Positions 1-10,905 are shown, counted from the first letter of the stretch. The stretch: 64,000 bases of DNA from Allolobophora icterica (GCA_963556255.1 OY744615.1:11366115-11430114); one strand, 5' to 3'. Numbers and translations: made by a program. The notes: generated by a model not told the origin, from the sequence alone.

Positions 1-300
1 GTAGTCCAAAAGAGGTCCAAGTCCGATTTCCAGGAGGCCAAACCAAATCAAAGGGGGTTTCCAGAGAGTGGTCCAAAAGAGGTCCAAGTCCGATTTCCAG
101 GGTAACCAGATCAGTTTCCAGATAGTGGTCCAAAAGAGGTTCAAGTCCGATTTCTAGGAGGCCAAACCAAATCGAAGGGGGTTTCCAGAGAGTAGTCCGA
201 AATATGTCCAAGTCCGATTTCCAGGGTACCAGATCAGGAAGTTTCCAGAAAGTGGTCCAAAAGAGGTCCAAGTCAGATTTCCAGGGTACCAGATCAGGAA
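1..300. repeat. Minisatellite, alternating 57-67 bp units
   Basis: Five units begin with a G-T-(A/G)-GTCC word at about 1, 68, 125, 192 and 252. Every unit carries a GTCCAAGTCCGATTTCCAG-like core. Units alternate in their second half: one type continues GGAGGCCAAACCAAATC plus a GGGGG run, the other GGTACCAGATCAG. The array is therefore a two-unit (dimer) repeat. It is cut by the window edge on the left and ends near 300. Confidence 0.9.
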
Positions 301-544
301 AGGCAGAGCAGCTGTCAAGACGGGTGTCGTTTACGGCGAGAAGAATTGGAAGGCGGAGGATCAGATGAGTCAGGGTAGGAGTACTTGAAAAGGTGAGACT
401 TCAGTTTTGAGTGGAAAGCACGGGGGTGATAGATAGAGGAAAATGAGGATGAAGGACAGGTTGCAATGATGATGGAGGCACTGAGAAACTGCGGCTCCAG
501 TAGTTGACTTCGAGAGGCGCTATAGAATTATCCGGAATAAATAT
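301..544. other. Unassigned purine-rich stretch
   Basis: No open frame or recognisable domain is seen. The plus strand is rich in G and A. At 511-521 it reads CGAGAGGCGCT, which matches one arm of the 3' hairpin of the LINEs at 9.1 and 10.4 kb, but the partner arm is missing, so it is not called as a LINE end. Confidence 0.4.
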
Positions 545-2120
545 AAAAAAATATCTAAAGAAATATTTTAAATAAAGACCACACCTTAACTAAAGAACAT
601 ATCTCAGCTAAAGAACACATTAACGAAAGAACACATCTTAACTAAAGAACTATCTAAACTAAAAACGCATCTGAATTAAAAAAACATATAAACTAGAGAA
701 CTTTTTAAACTAATGAACACATCGTAGGCCACCTAAAGAACACATTAACTAAAGAACACATCTTAACTAGAGAATATCTTACCCAAAGAACTATCCACAC
801 TTAACAACGCGTCTAAACTAAAGACCTGTCTTAATTACAGAACACATCTATACTAAAGAACTATCTTAACTAAACAAACACATCGATCTAAACTAAAGAA
901 CTAACACATCTAAACTAAAGATCTACCTTAATCAAAGAACACATCTTAACTAAAGAACTGCCGTAAATGCGGGTCACATCCAAAAATAAAGAAATATCTA
1001 AACTGAAGAACATCTTAACTAATGAACATTTCTTAACTAAAGAACACGCCAAAGTTAAAGAACTATAGGCCTATTTAGGCCTACTAGAGAACACATCTAA
1101 AACAAAAGAACTATCTTAACTAATGAACATATCTTAGCTAAAGAACTATTTTATCTAAATAACATATCTTAACTAAAGAACATATTTTAACGAAAGAACA
1201 CATCTTAACTAAAGAACATATCTTAACCAAAGAATATATCTTAACTAAAGAACACGTCGTAACTAAAGAACTACCTTAACTAAAGAACACATTTTCAACT
1301 AAAGAACACACCAAAACTAAAGAACTATCTTAACTTGAGAACGTAGCTAAACTAACAACTATCCTAACTAAATAACACAACTAAAAACGCATCTTAGTTG
1401 AAGAACAATTAAAGAACACATCGCAACTAAAAAAACTATCTTAACCAAGATCAAGGGACACACCTTAACTAAAGAACTATCTTAACTAAAGGACACATCT
1501 AAACTAAAAATATCTTAATTAAAGAACACTCCTTAACTAAAGAACATATCTCCGAAAAAGAGCATCTTACCTAAAGAACTATCGACGAAAGAACACATCT
1601 TAACTAGAGAACTATGTAAACTAAAAAAACAATCTTAACTAAAGAGCACATCTTAACTAAAGAACACATCTAAACTAAATAACTGTCTCAACCAAAGAAC
1701 ACGTCTAAACTAAAGATCTACCTTAACCAGAGAACACATCTTAACTAAAGAAGTTCCTTTTAAATACGGACAACATCTTAAATAATGAAATATCTTAATT
1801 AAAGAACACATCTTAACTATTCAACATAGGGGCCTATCAACTAAATAACACGACAAAGTTAAAGAACTATATTTACTAGGCCTAAAGAACATAATTATGT
1901 AACATAAAGAACAAATGTACAACTAGGCCTAAAGAACTATCTTAACTAAGTTAAGAAACATATCTTGGTTAAAGAACTATCTTGTCTAAAGAACCTAGGC
2001 CTAAACTAAAGAACTATAAAATCTAAACTAAAGATCTATATTAACCAGATAACACATTTTAACTAAAGAACATAGTTAAAGAACACGTCTTAACTAAAGA
2101 ACTTCCTTAAATACAGACCA
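545..2120. repeat. Degenerate minisatellite, 18-19 bp unit
   Basis: The core TTAACTAAAGAACACATC is repeated dozens of times with heavy point divergence and small length changes. The array also has longer-range order. A block with GATCTACCTTAA, then TTAACTAAAGAA, then a TAAATGCGG/TAAATACGG/TAAATACAG variant occurs near 919-978, 1,709-1,770 and 2,033-2,120. It looks old and no longer homogenised, in contrast to the satellite from 13.5 kb. Confidence 0.92.
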
Positions 2121-2121
2121 C

Positions 2122-2300
2122 GATTTACGTTAATAACCGCGCTCACAAAACCGCGATCGTCAAAATAGCGATCACAAAATAGCGACGCACAAAAGCGCGA
2201 CTGCGGCAAAACAGCGAAGCTCAAAACCGATTTTGCCACTTACGATGACCAATAAACGTAAAAAAATAGCGACAACCAATACAGCGATTTCATCGATATA
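2122..2300. repeat. Short imperfect repeats of an AAAATAGCGA word
   Basis: Variants of CAAAATAGCGATC and CAAAACCGCGATC recur about every 13-17 bp between 2,140 and 2,300. They are rich in CpG compared with the surroundings. No coding potential is seen. Confidence 0.65.
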
Positions 2301-2446
2301 TTTCCAATGTCTTCCAAAGTCTGACGAAGTAAACATAATAAAAAATAGGGTAATCCTGCAGTTTAGGTAGGCCTACTTTAATTATTTTTCAATGGAATCA
2401 TTTGCATTATTCTTTGATCAATATTTTGGCTTCAAGTTTGTGCTAT

Positions 2447-2665
2447 ATTTTTTATCGCTCATCCAGCTTCTAGTTTCAATTATATTTTCATCGATCATCC
2501 AGCTTCTAGTTTAAGCTTACTATGAAAGGTCTTCATCGCTCATCCAGGGCAATGATATCGGCGCTAAACGGTATATTTTCATCGCAATTCAAACTTCTAG
2601 TTTGAGTTTTATTATGTAATATTTTCATCGATCATCCAGCTTCTAGTTTCAGTAATATTTACTTT
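2447..2665. repeat. Tandem repeat, about 37-46 bp unit
   Basis: The word ATCGATCATCCAGCTTCTAG (or a close variant) starts near 2,453, 2,490, 2,534, 2,582 and 2,627, separated by T-rich spacers such as TTTCAATTATATTTTC. The third and fourth units are damaged. Confidence 0.8.
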
Positions 2666-2689
2666 TAATTCATACTATACCTCAAGGTC

Positions 2690-2910
2690 ATTGCTTTTGG
2701 GGCCTGGTTTTGTCCCCATCATTTTCATTTTCTTTTCTTTTTTGGTGCCATCTTATTACTATGTAACAAATAGGCAGCCCTAATTTAGCGGGACCTATGT
2801 CCCTTTTGGGCTTTCCCTATTGTATCCGGAAAGTGTCACGTTCCGGTTGGTACCTACTGTACTTTTGTATTGAATTCGGATCAATAAAGTTGAATTGAAT
2901 TGAATTGAAC
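2690..2910 (+). mobile_element. 3' end of a LINE (UTR and microsatellite tail only)
   Basis: The stretch ends with AATAAAGTTGAATTGAATTG and continues the (TTGAA) unit to about 2,910. A polyadenylation-like AATAAA followed by a short tandem tail is the usual 3' terminus of CR1/L2-group non-LTR retrotransposons. No reverse transcriptase sequence is present, so the copy is severely 5'-truncated. The left boundary is a guess. Confidence 0.5.
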
Positions 2911-2968
2911 ACCATTCGATTTGAAACAAAAAACGCTGTGCAAAAAAACGCTTGACGCTTTGCGATAG

Positions 2969-3005
2969 TTGCATATTTGGTACCGGTACCGTGAGAAATA
3001 TGCAA
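2969..3005. other. Compound palindrome
   Basis: Perfect 10-bp inverted arms (TTGCATATTT at 2,969-2,978 and AAATATGCAA at 2,996-3,005) enclose a perfect 12-bp palindrome, GGTACCGGTACC (2,979-2,990), and the spacer GTGAG. The right arm overlaps an ATGCAAAT octamer-like word. Function is unknown. Confidence 0.7.
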
Positions 3006-3299
3006 ATGTCATAAATCGCACCCCAATTAAATAATAATTAAATAAATACATTTTAATTAATTTCTCCGATTTATTTTTAGAAAACATTTTTTATTTCTTC
3101 AGGCTAGCATAAAAAAGTGAACTAGAGATAATTAATCCAAAAACATTATTGCATCTGCTATGACTGATAAAATATGAATTACCCACACTTAGGCCTCAAT
3201 TCTGTCAAATTGTTAAACAGTTGGGTTGGTTGATAAAAATAACGAAACAAGTAATTACGTAATTATTATCAATTTAGATCACACAAGTACTACAAAGTA
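3006..3299. other. AT-rich sequence without recognised features
   Basis: This stretch contains AATTAA-rich runs. No open frame, repeat array or transposon end is seen. Confidence 0.6.
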
Positions 3300-3307
3300 A
3301 TAATATT

Positions 3308-3653
3308 CAGTGGTGTAGTGGGGCGGGAACGCGGGGGAACGCCGTTCCCGCACTTTTTTCCAGGCAGGGAACGCGATCCCTCACTATTTTGCAGCATTTC
3401 TGCTGAAATAAATGAACAAAGAAGACTTCAAGACTCACAGTTTCAACTGCTTACTTACTGGAGCCTTTCGCAGTTTCGCAGATATATTTATATATGTGTT
3501 TATTAATTTTTTTGTTATTTTTTTACATTCAACAGTTTCAAAAATAGCAGCGCTCACACTATACAAAATTCTTGCAAGATTACACTTTTTGCTACAGTTG
3601 CTACTTCAATTTCCAGGCGTTCCCCCACTTCATTTTTTAGGACTACACCACTG
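3308..3653. mobile_element. Complete hAT-like MITE, 346 bp
   Basis: The element begins CAGTGGTGTAGT and ends ACTACACCACTG, a perfect 12-bp terminal inverted repeat. It is flanked by a perfect 8-bp duplication, ATAATATT, at 3,300-3,307 and 3,654-3,661. An 8-bp target duplication with CAGTGG(C/T)GTAG-type termini is typical of the hAT superfamily. Near both ends a GGGGGAACGCC word is repeated in inverted orientation. The interior encodes no transposase, so it would depend on an autonomous relative. Confidence 0.9.
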
Positions 3654-3661
3654 ATAATATT

Positions 3662-5241
3662 CCATAGGCCTACTGCGTAGTAGAAAATATCAACAAAAAC
3701 TCTATAAATTTTGATTACGTCGCCGTCGGTCATGACATCCATATATTTATACGTCAGTTAAACCAGATGTTCCCAAACATTTTGGACCAAGAACCCCTAT
3801 TTTTTCTTGGTATAGCTCATGGACCCTATTATTTGAAAAGTAAAATGTATCACTTAAAATTATTCAAAATAACAGGCAGACTATTTCCACAATACAAGCT
3901 TGCTTATGACGCCGAGGACTATTACGGTATAGGCTATATAAATATTATAAAAAGTAACACTGAATAAATTGTTATTAACTTCCTGCAATAATTATGGAAC
4001 ACAGTCATTTTTTTTAAAGAAATCAATAACATCAGTTTCGCCAAAATCCATTGATGTCAGCGGGAGGGATGTGCTTGCTTTGCTTTGCAAAAACTGTCAA
4101 TTCTTTGTGCTATTTTGGATAAGCACTGTTTTCTTACGTTTCAGAAAGTTATCCATGCAATAATACAAACAGCAAAATTATGCAGTTAGGATATCACAGC
4201 GAACGTGAACGAAATATAGGGACATAATTATGCTTTCCACTAACTGTAGGCTATAATTGTCATTCATCTAAAGGTTAAAATCAGGCGAATTCCACAAATT
4301 TCTACAAGTCCAGAGACCAGAGTACACAATCAGGAAATAGATCAGCTTATTGCAAATGAAGTCTTCGCTATATATAGAGGACGCACTAGACTCCATTTTT
4401 GAGCTAATTGTCCTGTGATACGTAGGGCTATAGACTAAGGAACATGTATTTACAAGTGTGTTTTTCAGAAAACCCAAATCAGGCCAAGTTACAATGAGAA
4501 GCAAATAATTATAGCGTTCATGTAAAAACAACTAGAGTCCTAGGCTTCAGTGTTTCTTCCATGAAAACAACCAGTCATAGAATTTCAGTGTTGATGTTTT
4601 AAATAAAATACTTGTTGACTTTCAAAATTTCTTTTGTGAATATCTTAAAATCTTTAAAATGGAATCTAGTTGTTTTTCCGATGAAGGCTTCAAAGACACC
4701 GCGCTTAGGCCTACCTTGGGTGCAGAAACGATCAAATAACAGTCGATAAGCAGACATTATTTATAAAAATTTTGTTAAAATACACACGTTTATTAGGCTA
4801 GAAATGTAACGTGACCATAGGCCTACGTACATCTTATTTACGTCACTGTAGTAGCCTACAGAATTAAAGAATAACTATCAGTAGCATCACAAAAATGATA
4901 TACGATAACCCTTTGAAATTGACGACCACTAATTACCCCTAGACAGACGAACCGACCGACCAATTAACTTAAGCCATTACAAAACCAGGCCATCAATGAA
5001 GACTATATAAACAAGAATTTATGAAGTGAGTTGACTGCTGTTCATCAAGGCGTTGTATAGTCGATGGCTTCTATTTCAGTTAACTTTCCGACGTTAGGTA
5101 CCAGGCAATTAGGCCTATTATATTAAAATTAAATACTACTAGAAATTGTTATTATAAGTTGCAAAGTTGCAAGTTAATTAAGTAGGCTATTTAGTAATAA
5201 TATAAAAAAGACCAACTTTACTAGGCTATGATTGCTTTATA
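3662..5241. other. Anonymous non-coding sequence
   Basis: Open frames are short and look random. The segment 3,759-3,830 (ATGTTCCCAAACATTTTGGA, later CCATGAGC/GGACCC words) resembles the usual start of Charlie-type hAT elements, but no partner end was found. TAGGCCTA palindromes occur at 3,665, 4,706, 4,818 and 5,110. Nothing else is recognised. Confidence 0.55.
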
Positions 5242-5790
5242 ACGGACGATTGGTCAACGGACGATTTTTTGATCAACCGTCCTCTTGACGAAGGACCCTT
5301 GATCAACAGTCCTCTTGACGAACAGTCCGCTTGACTAATCGTCCATTGACCAATCGTCCGTGATCAGTGATTAATCTAGACGTCTTTGGGGGGGAAAGTT
5401 CCCCCCCAGGATTGATGTTTCCCCCAGAGGCGGGCAATATTACAATGTAGATACCTTCAGGGGAGGAAAATCCCCCCCCAGGATACATGTGGATCCATGG
5501 TTTCCCCCCCCCCCCCAGAGAGATGATTTCCTAAAAAAAAGGTCATCAACTTTTCTGAGAGAGTAGAAAATCGGGCGAATGACTAAAAAAAAAAAAAAGG
5601 TCATCAACTTTTTTTGAAGATGAAATTTGGAAAACTCATAGACTTTTTGAAGATGGAAGACAAAATCTTGTGTAAATTCTTTGCTCCCCCCAGAAACCTT
5701 GTTTCCCCTCCCAGAAGAGGGGGACTAGATTAAACACTGGTCCGTGATCAACCGTCCGTTGACCAACCGTCCTTTGCCCAAACGTCCGCA
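5242..5790. mobile_element. Fold-back element with GTCC/GGAC terminal repeats
   Basis: A 25-bp arm at 5,242-5,266 is matched in inverse by 5,337-5,361 with one mismatch. Related inverse copies follow at 5,741-5,790 (CAACCGTCCGTTGACCAACC). The interior has runs of G and C (5,388-5,410, 5,470-5,515), two copies of GGTCATCAACTTTT (about 5,542 and 5,598) and A runs. The layout, with one inverted repeat family at both ends and a non-coding middle, suggests a non-autonomous DNA element. Exact ends and target duplication are not certain. Confidence 0.55.
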
Positions 5791-5899
5791 TACCATGCAT
5801 GGGCAATCCAGCCAATAAAGCTATTGAGTCGAGTCATTTGAGTGTGTAGTACTGTATACGCTGTTGCTAATTTGCTGTACACGTAGATTTAATTTTAGG

Positions 5900-5996
5900 C
5901 TAAAAATGACTACTCGCTGCCAGGGGCCCTTCTGACCGCCGGGGGTCCTTGTGCATTGCACAACCTGCACATCACATTGCTACGCCACTGCCCACG
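5900..5996. mobile_element. Solo hAT-like terminus
   Basis: The sequence GCTACGCCACTG at 5,985-5,996 is the inverse of the CAGTGGCGTAGC end common in hAT elements. Moving inward there is a CCGGGGGTCC block. No matching left end or 8-bp duplication was found upstream, so this is probably a truncated copy. The left coordinate is approximate. Confidence 0.35.
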
Positions 5997-7198
5997 TCAT
6001 TGGTCAGGACGGAACAGCTTATCGAAATCGCTATGGTGAAGTCAACTGACGACTCGGTAACCATGCAACCATCGGTGACGTGGCGTTGAGATGTTTCAGT
6101 TTGATAAGCTTATTTGATTTCAACGGAACAAGCCGTTCAAGAAATCTTAGTTAGGCCTATATCAACTCGAGAGATACAGGGCTAAGACGAGGAGGATATC
6201 CTCAGTCGAATCGATATGTTTGTAGAACGATCGAGGTCATTGAAATTATTAGTCGAAACATTGGACGGTAGAGATCATAACTTCGAGTGAAACGCTTTCA
6301 AAAAGAAACTGTTCCGAAGCGTGAATATCCGCAATAGGGAGTCAACATTTCGAACGATCTTGTCAAAAGGACTTAAGTGGTTATACATTTCGAGTGGAGT
6401 ATTCGATGCTTTGGGAGTATTCAAGCTTACACTCGAACGGTGACTTCTATCTCTACGAGGGAGATATCAATTCATGAGAAGCTGCGAAGACTGTAGACGA
6501 TCGAGCTGCAACGAAGCGAAAGTGACTGATTTGTGAACCGATCTGCGAACTTCTCAGGCGAATGGACGAGAGATCTACATCTTTCAAAAGGAACAATCTG
6601 TGAGAATATTCCTTGATAAAGAACTTCTTGGGAGGGTAATAATAGGCCATAGAAACTAGTTAGTGAATGCTGGCTAGGTAGGACGCAGGACAATATGATT
6701 ACATGTATCTTTAAATATAGATCTAAAGATTACTAGACATTGTTTGAACTGTGATATGATTTGACATTGAAACTGATATTGTATATAAACATTAATATGG
6801 ATTTACAGGTCTTCTATATTCATATCTCTAGCCTAACAGATGAGCCTAAACATTGCCATTCTAAGTGGGGGCAGGATAAAGGACAACCAAAGTAGTCGTG
6901 GGTGTAAAAATGTAACACTGCACAATGTTAAGTTGAGTTCTAGTTTTCGTAACATATGCAACAGTGTCGCTGTGGTACAATCGACATACGCCGCCAATTA
7001 GGCTACCAATGCGCGTTCGGGCCCTACGAGGAATTGTTTCCCCGATAGAAATTCTCAGCCCAGTCCGCCTCTGAGTACATATCTCGCTGGTTTTAGAGCT
7101 AGGCTCAAGTTTCTCTGGCCATGTACAGTAGCAACTGTAACCGACTCCTCTGCGAACATTAAGCAGACCTTTATGCATTTCTTATAGAAAAAAATAAT
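5997..7198. other. Anonymous sequence
   Basis: No convincing open frame. Frames of 65-105 codons on the minus strand match no family I know and have no coding character I can defend. One TAGGCCTA lies at 6,152. Confidence 0.5.
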
Positions 7199-7369
7199 AT
7201 GAGCACTAATAAACTTATCGCGATTGGATGTGATGTCTCAGCAGTTAAAACAGGGAAGAAGGCGGTGCAATACGTCTCTTCGAAGAACATGTCAATCGTC
7301 CTCTGCATTGATTTGGGTGTCTACTACACGAAAACGAACCGGCACTACGACTTTTGTTCAAGAAAGTAG
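7199..7369 (+). CDS. Small unrecognised open frame beside the polymerase relic
   Basis: An ATG at 7,199 opens 56 codons, ending with TAG at 7,367-7,369. The product starts MSTNKLIAIGCDVSAVKTGK and includes a stretch IVLCIDLGVYYTKT. The arrangement of two short hydrophobic strands, each followed by an Asp, recalls RNase H-fold or actin-like proteins, but this is too weak to name a family. Beyond the stop the same frame has further stops near 7,409 and 7,500. It lies convergently next to the broken end of the Polinton polymerase on the other strand and could be a decayed Polinton accessory gene or chance. Confidence 0.15.
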   Translation: MSTNKLIAIGCDVSAVKTGKKAVQYVSSKNMSIVLCIDLGVYYTKTNRHYDFCSRK

Positions 7370-7546
7370 ACTACCAAAAGTAGACCACCACAGGACCAAG
7401 AAGTTTCTTAAGACCTGTTGGAAAGTTGGTGGCAAAGTGTGAAACACATCGAGTGGTTCGATTTAACAGAAAAACCTAAGTGCGTGTTTCCTGACTTGAT
7501 CTGAGCACCGATCACCAATATTTGAGCGATATTTGCGTTGCGGTTA

Positions 7547-9071
7547 AGAGTTGTCATTGCCTTCAGGCGCGTCGTCTGGAGTTTCCAACACTTCGTCGAC
7601 AGTTGGACTCTCCCAGCTGAATCCTCCAACTGGCAGTGGCTGTTGTATCGACCAGCCGTAGAGGTTATTAGCGTCAAGATACACGATTCAGTTGTCTGGC
7701 TTCGTGGTATCGTGGTATCGTAGTCGGGGCATTGCGGGTTGTTGGCTTTGCGAAGCGAAGCGCTTGGACACCATCGAGATTCCGCCTCGAAGCCCTCTCT
7801 CTGCGAACGAACAAGTGCATGTCTATGTCGGTGAAAAGTTCCAGCTCGATTTTTGTCTTTTTCAACAAAGCGTCCCAGGCCATTCCTGGCAGGCTGAAGT
7901 AGTTTGCTGGATCCAGACTGTAGTGCTTCATCGATGTGGCTCTGAAGGTCTCGAAGACATCCGCTAGTAGAAGTACATCCGTACGGAGATACAAATCGTG
8001 ATAGTAACCCACAGTCTTACAGTTGAATTCATTCCACATTCGTTTGGCGTGTTGATAATCCGCATCCGAGATGTTCTCTCGCATGATCTTGCTGTAGAAC
8101 GCTTCGGGTGGAAGTCGATCTTCATCGAAGCGGCGGTAATCACGGATATATGCGTAACAGTAGGCGCCCCTTCACATCAACAGATCCAATTTTGACCTTT
8201 GGTTATGAACAAAACTTTCGTTTATATACGCCGTTGTGACTTTCAGATCCTCTAGCGACAGGTATCCTGATTTTTTATCCAACGAGCTGTTTAGAAACTG
8301 GAGTCTATCAATGAACTGCAATCGCCCCAGGCTAAAGGTCATGTACTTCTCCATGTTGTTGGGAATGCAGCTAATTTTAGTTTCCTCATCCTGTAAGGCC
8401 TCACAGGCTTGCATGATGAAATAACTGTCATAGCCTCGTAGATTGTGTAAGACCACTGGTATCTTACAATAGTTTTTGTACATGCGAAGTTTAAGGTTGT
8501 AGGCGTTGTGAGCGGCACCTCGGTACTTACCGGTGATATGGCAGTGGTCGCGAACTCTATCCGTTTAGAGCTCTTTTCTGTAGAGTGGCATCCGATAGCC
8601 TCACGGAAGGATTGGTGATCGGCCGCTGACGTAACCATCCTAGCTGCGGTGGTCAACCTTTGTTCGATAGAGGCCAGCTCGCCTTGTAGTTGTCATAGGA
8701 ACTCTTCCCCGGCGTTCTCTCTGCGGTATATCACCGGCTTCTTTGTACGGCCGTCGCATCGAACCACTATATAACGGCAGCTACTCGGCTTCTGCTCAGC
8801 TATCTGTCTGGTGTTGCTCTCATTGGGGGTTCATGGCTGCACCCATAAATGGAGAATTTTCTCCATTTATGAATTTAGTGTTTAGAGCCTCGAAGTCGGT
8901 GTAGATGATAATACGGAACGCACATCTGTTTGTGATGGTTCTGAAATGTGAGAATTTTTTCATACTCTTCAGGCATCTCAATCCGCTTGGTTTCTTATTG
9001 ATTCCTCGACAATCTTTTATATGGACATTCGGCAAGTCTTGCCTACAAAATACGTGTAGGCAGCGGCCACA
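7547..9071 (-). pseudogene. Polinton/Maverick protein-primed DNA polymerase B, 3' part of relic
   Basis: Minus-strand fragments in several frames line up in order as the exonuclease and early polymerase region of a protein-primed family B polymerase of Polinton (Maverick) type. Visible landmarks: ECGRCLHVF cysteine motif (9,074-9,048), IIYTDFEAL with Exo I Asp and Glu at 8,895-8,897 and 8,889-8,891, DHCHITGKYRGAAHNAYN (8,549 down; the last Cys usual in this motif is Tyr), HNLRGYDSYFIM Exo II-like motif near 8,430, IPNNMEKY, SLQFLNSS-like RLQFLNSSLDK, YHDLYLRTDVLLLADV near 7,980, GGISMVSKRFA, and YLDANNLYGW motif A at 7,681. An in-frame TGA lies at 8,693-8,695, and frameshifts lie near 8,560, 8,170 and 7,745. 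The catalytic motifs B and C, expected further downstream, are missing beyond about 7,547. The gene is dead. Its 5' part continues at 11,258. Confidence 0.88.
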
Positions 9072-9197
9072 TTCATTCATTCATTCATTCTGAGAAGTTG
9101 ATATAGCGTCTCTTCACGGTACCTACTCAGAGGCGCTCTCAGCCCAGCCAGATTTAAAGAAATTTGATTTGAGGGACTGTCGTTATAACGTCTTATA

Positions 9198-10177
<980 letters not shown>

Positions 10178-10350
10178 TCTTTCCCTGAATTGGCTAATTA
10201 TAGTATGTTCCAAGATCTGGATAGAGTTGAGGAGGTGGAAGAAGATGAAGAGGTTGTCCAAAGTCCAAAGGTCCATGCACTTAGTCACCATAGCCCTCCA
10301 CCACTAGAAGTGTGGTTAGCCCCAGAAGATGAGGAAGTAGATGTAGAAGA
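10178..10350 (+). pseudogene. Acidic protein fragment, 5' half (split by LINE-2)
   Basis: The frame opens after a TAG at 10,175-10,177 and has no stop to the LINE-2 insertion point. It encodes a Glu/Asp-rich segment with a short Pro-rich patch (HHSPPPLEV) and ends in EDEEVDVE. No in-frame ATG lies near its start (one Met is internal at SMFQDL), so it probably depends on an upstream exon or on a frameshift from the ATG at 10,116. The family is not recognised. It continues in frame at 10,773 once LINE-2 and one target duplication are removed. Confidence 0.45.
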
Positions 10351-10763
10351 TTGTATTGTATTGTATTGTATTGTATATGGGCATTTATAAAGCGCCTCTC
10401 GCGGTATAGACCATTCAGAGGCGCTCCCAGTGCGCCAGACCCAGAGAGAAAAAGCAGGATTTAAGGTGAGAAAAAGAGGAAGCAACGCTACCAGAGAGAA
10501 TGGTGGTGCGGACAGAAGGAGGAAGTCGGTTCCAAAGTGAGGGACCTATGCAGGCAAAGGATCTGGACTGAGCCATAGTAGTCCTGACACGAGGAACTAA
10601 GAGGTCAAGACGATCAGAAGATCGGAGAGGACGCAGCGAAGCAGCAGAATGAGGCCGTTGAATTAGATCACATAAGTACTGTGGAGCAAGACCCAGTTGA
10701 GACTTAAGCACAAGAATAAGCACTTTGAATTGTATACGGGCAGAGAGAGGGAGCCAATGGAGT
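10351..10763 (-). mobile_element. LINE-2: young 5'-truncated CR1/L2-group retrotransposon
   Basis: A 413-bp insertion flanked by a perfect 9-bp duplication, TGTAGAAGA (10,342-10,350 and 10,764-10,772). On the minus strand its frame is open from the truncation point (10,762) to the stop at 10,415-10,417, about 115 codons. It starts LHWLPLSARIQFKV, then GLAPQYL, LVPRVRTT, IGPSLWNRLPPSVR and LKSCFF, in the usual order of the C-terminus of CR1/L2-group reverse transcriptases. The 3' end has a perfect 9-bp hairpin (arms 10,391-10,399 and 10,417-10,425) and a TTGTA-unit tail of five copies (10,351-10,375). The open frame and perfect duplication indicate a recent insertion. It lacks the catalytic domain and endonuclease, so it is inactive. 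Confidence 0.92.
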
Positions 10764-10772
10764 TGTAGAAGA

Positions 10773-10905
10773 AGAGGAGGTAGATGACGAAGAGGATGCA
10801 GAAGATGAAGAAGTAGAAGAAGAGGATGGGGACACTATGAACCCTGAGTATAGGGGAAATCCTATGTTCGTTTCCCACCCGCAAACCACGGACACCCACA
10901 GGTAA
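10773..10905 (+). pseudogene. Acidic protein fragment, 3' half
   Basis: This continues the frame of 10,178-10,350: the codon split by LINE-2 closes as Glu, and the reading stays open to TAA at 10,903-10,905. It is almost entirely Glu, Asp and Val at first, then ends with NPEYRGNPMFVSHPQTTDTH. A good splice donor (CACAG then GTAATG) lies exactly at its end, at 10,901/10,902, so the TAA may instead be the start of an intron. Whether this is a host-gene exon or a transposon gene is open. Confidence 0.45.

Noticed and set aside
501..550. LINE 3' end on the plus strand (GAGAGGCGCT)
   Set aside because: Only one hairpin arm is present, with no reverse transcriptase sequence or clear tail upstream or downstream.
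3767..3967. 66-codon plus-strand open frame
   Set aside because: It starts in a hAT-end-like TTCCCAAACATTTTGG segment and shows no protein family features. Its length is compatible with chance in AT-rich DNA.
5800..5830. LINE tail (AATAAAGCTATTGAGTCGAG)
   Set aside because: Only two GAGTC units and no upstream UTR or coding sequence. The resemblance to AATAAAG plus tail is too short.
6453..7178. Minus-strand frames of 65-105 codons
   Set aside because: No family resemblance, no consistent frame between neighbours, and lengths compatible with chance.
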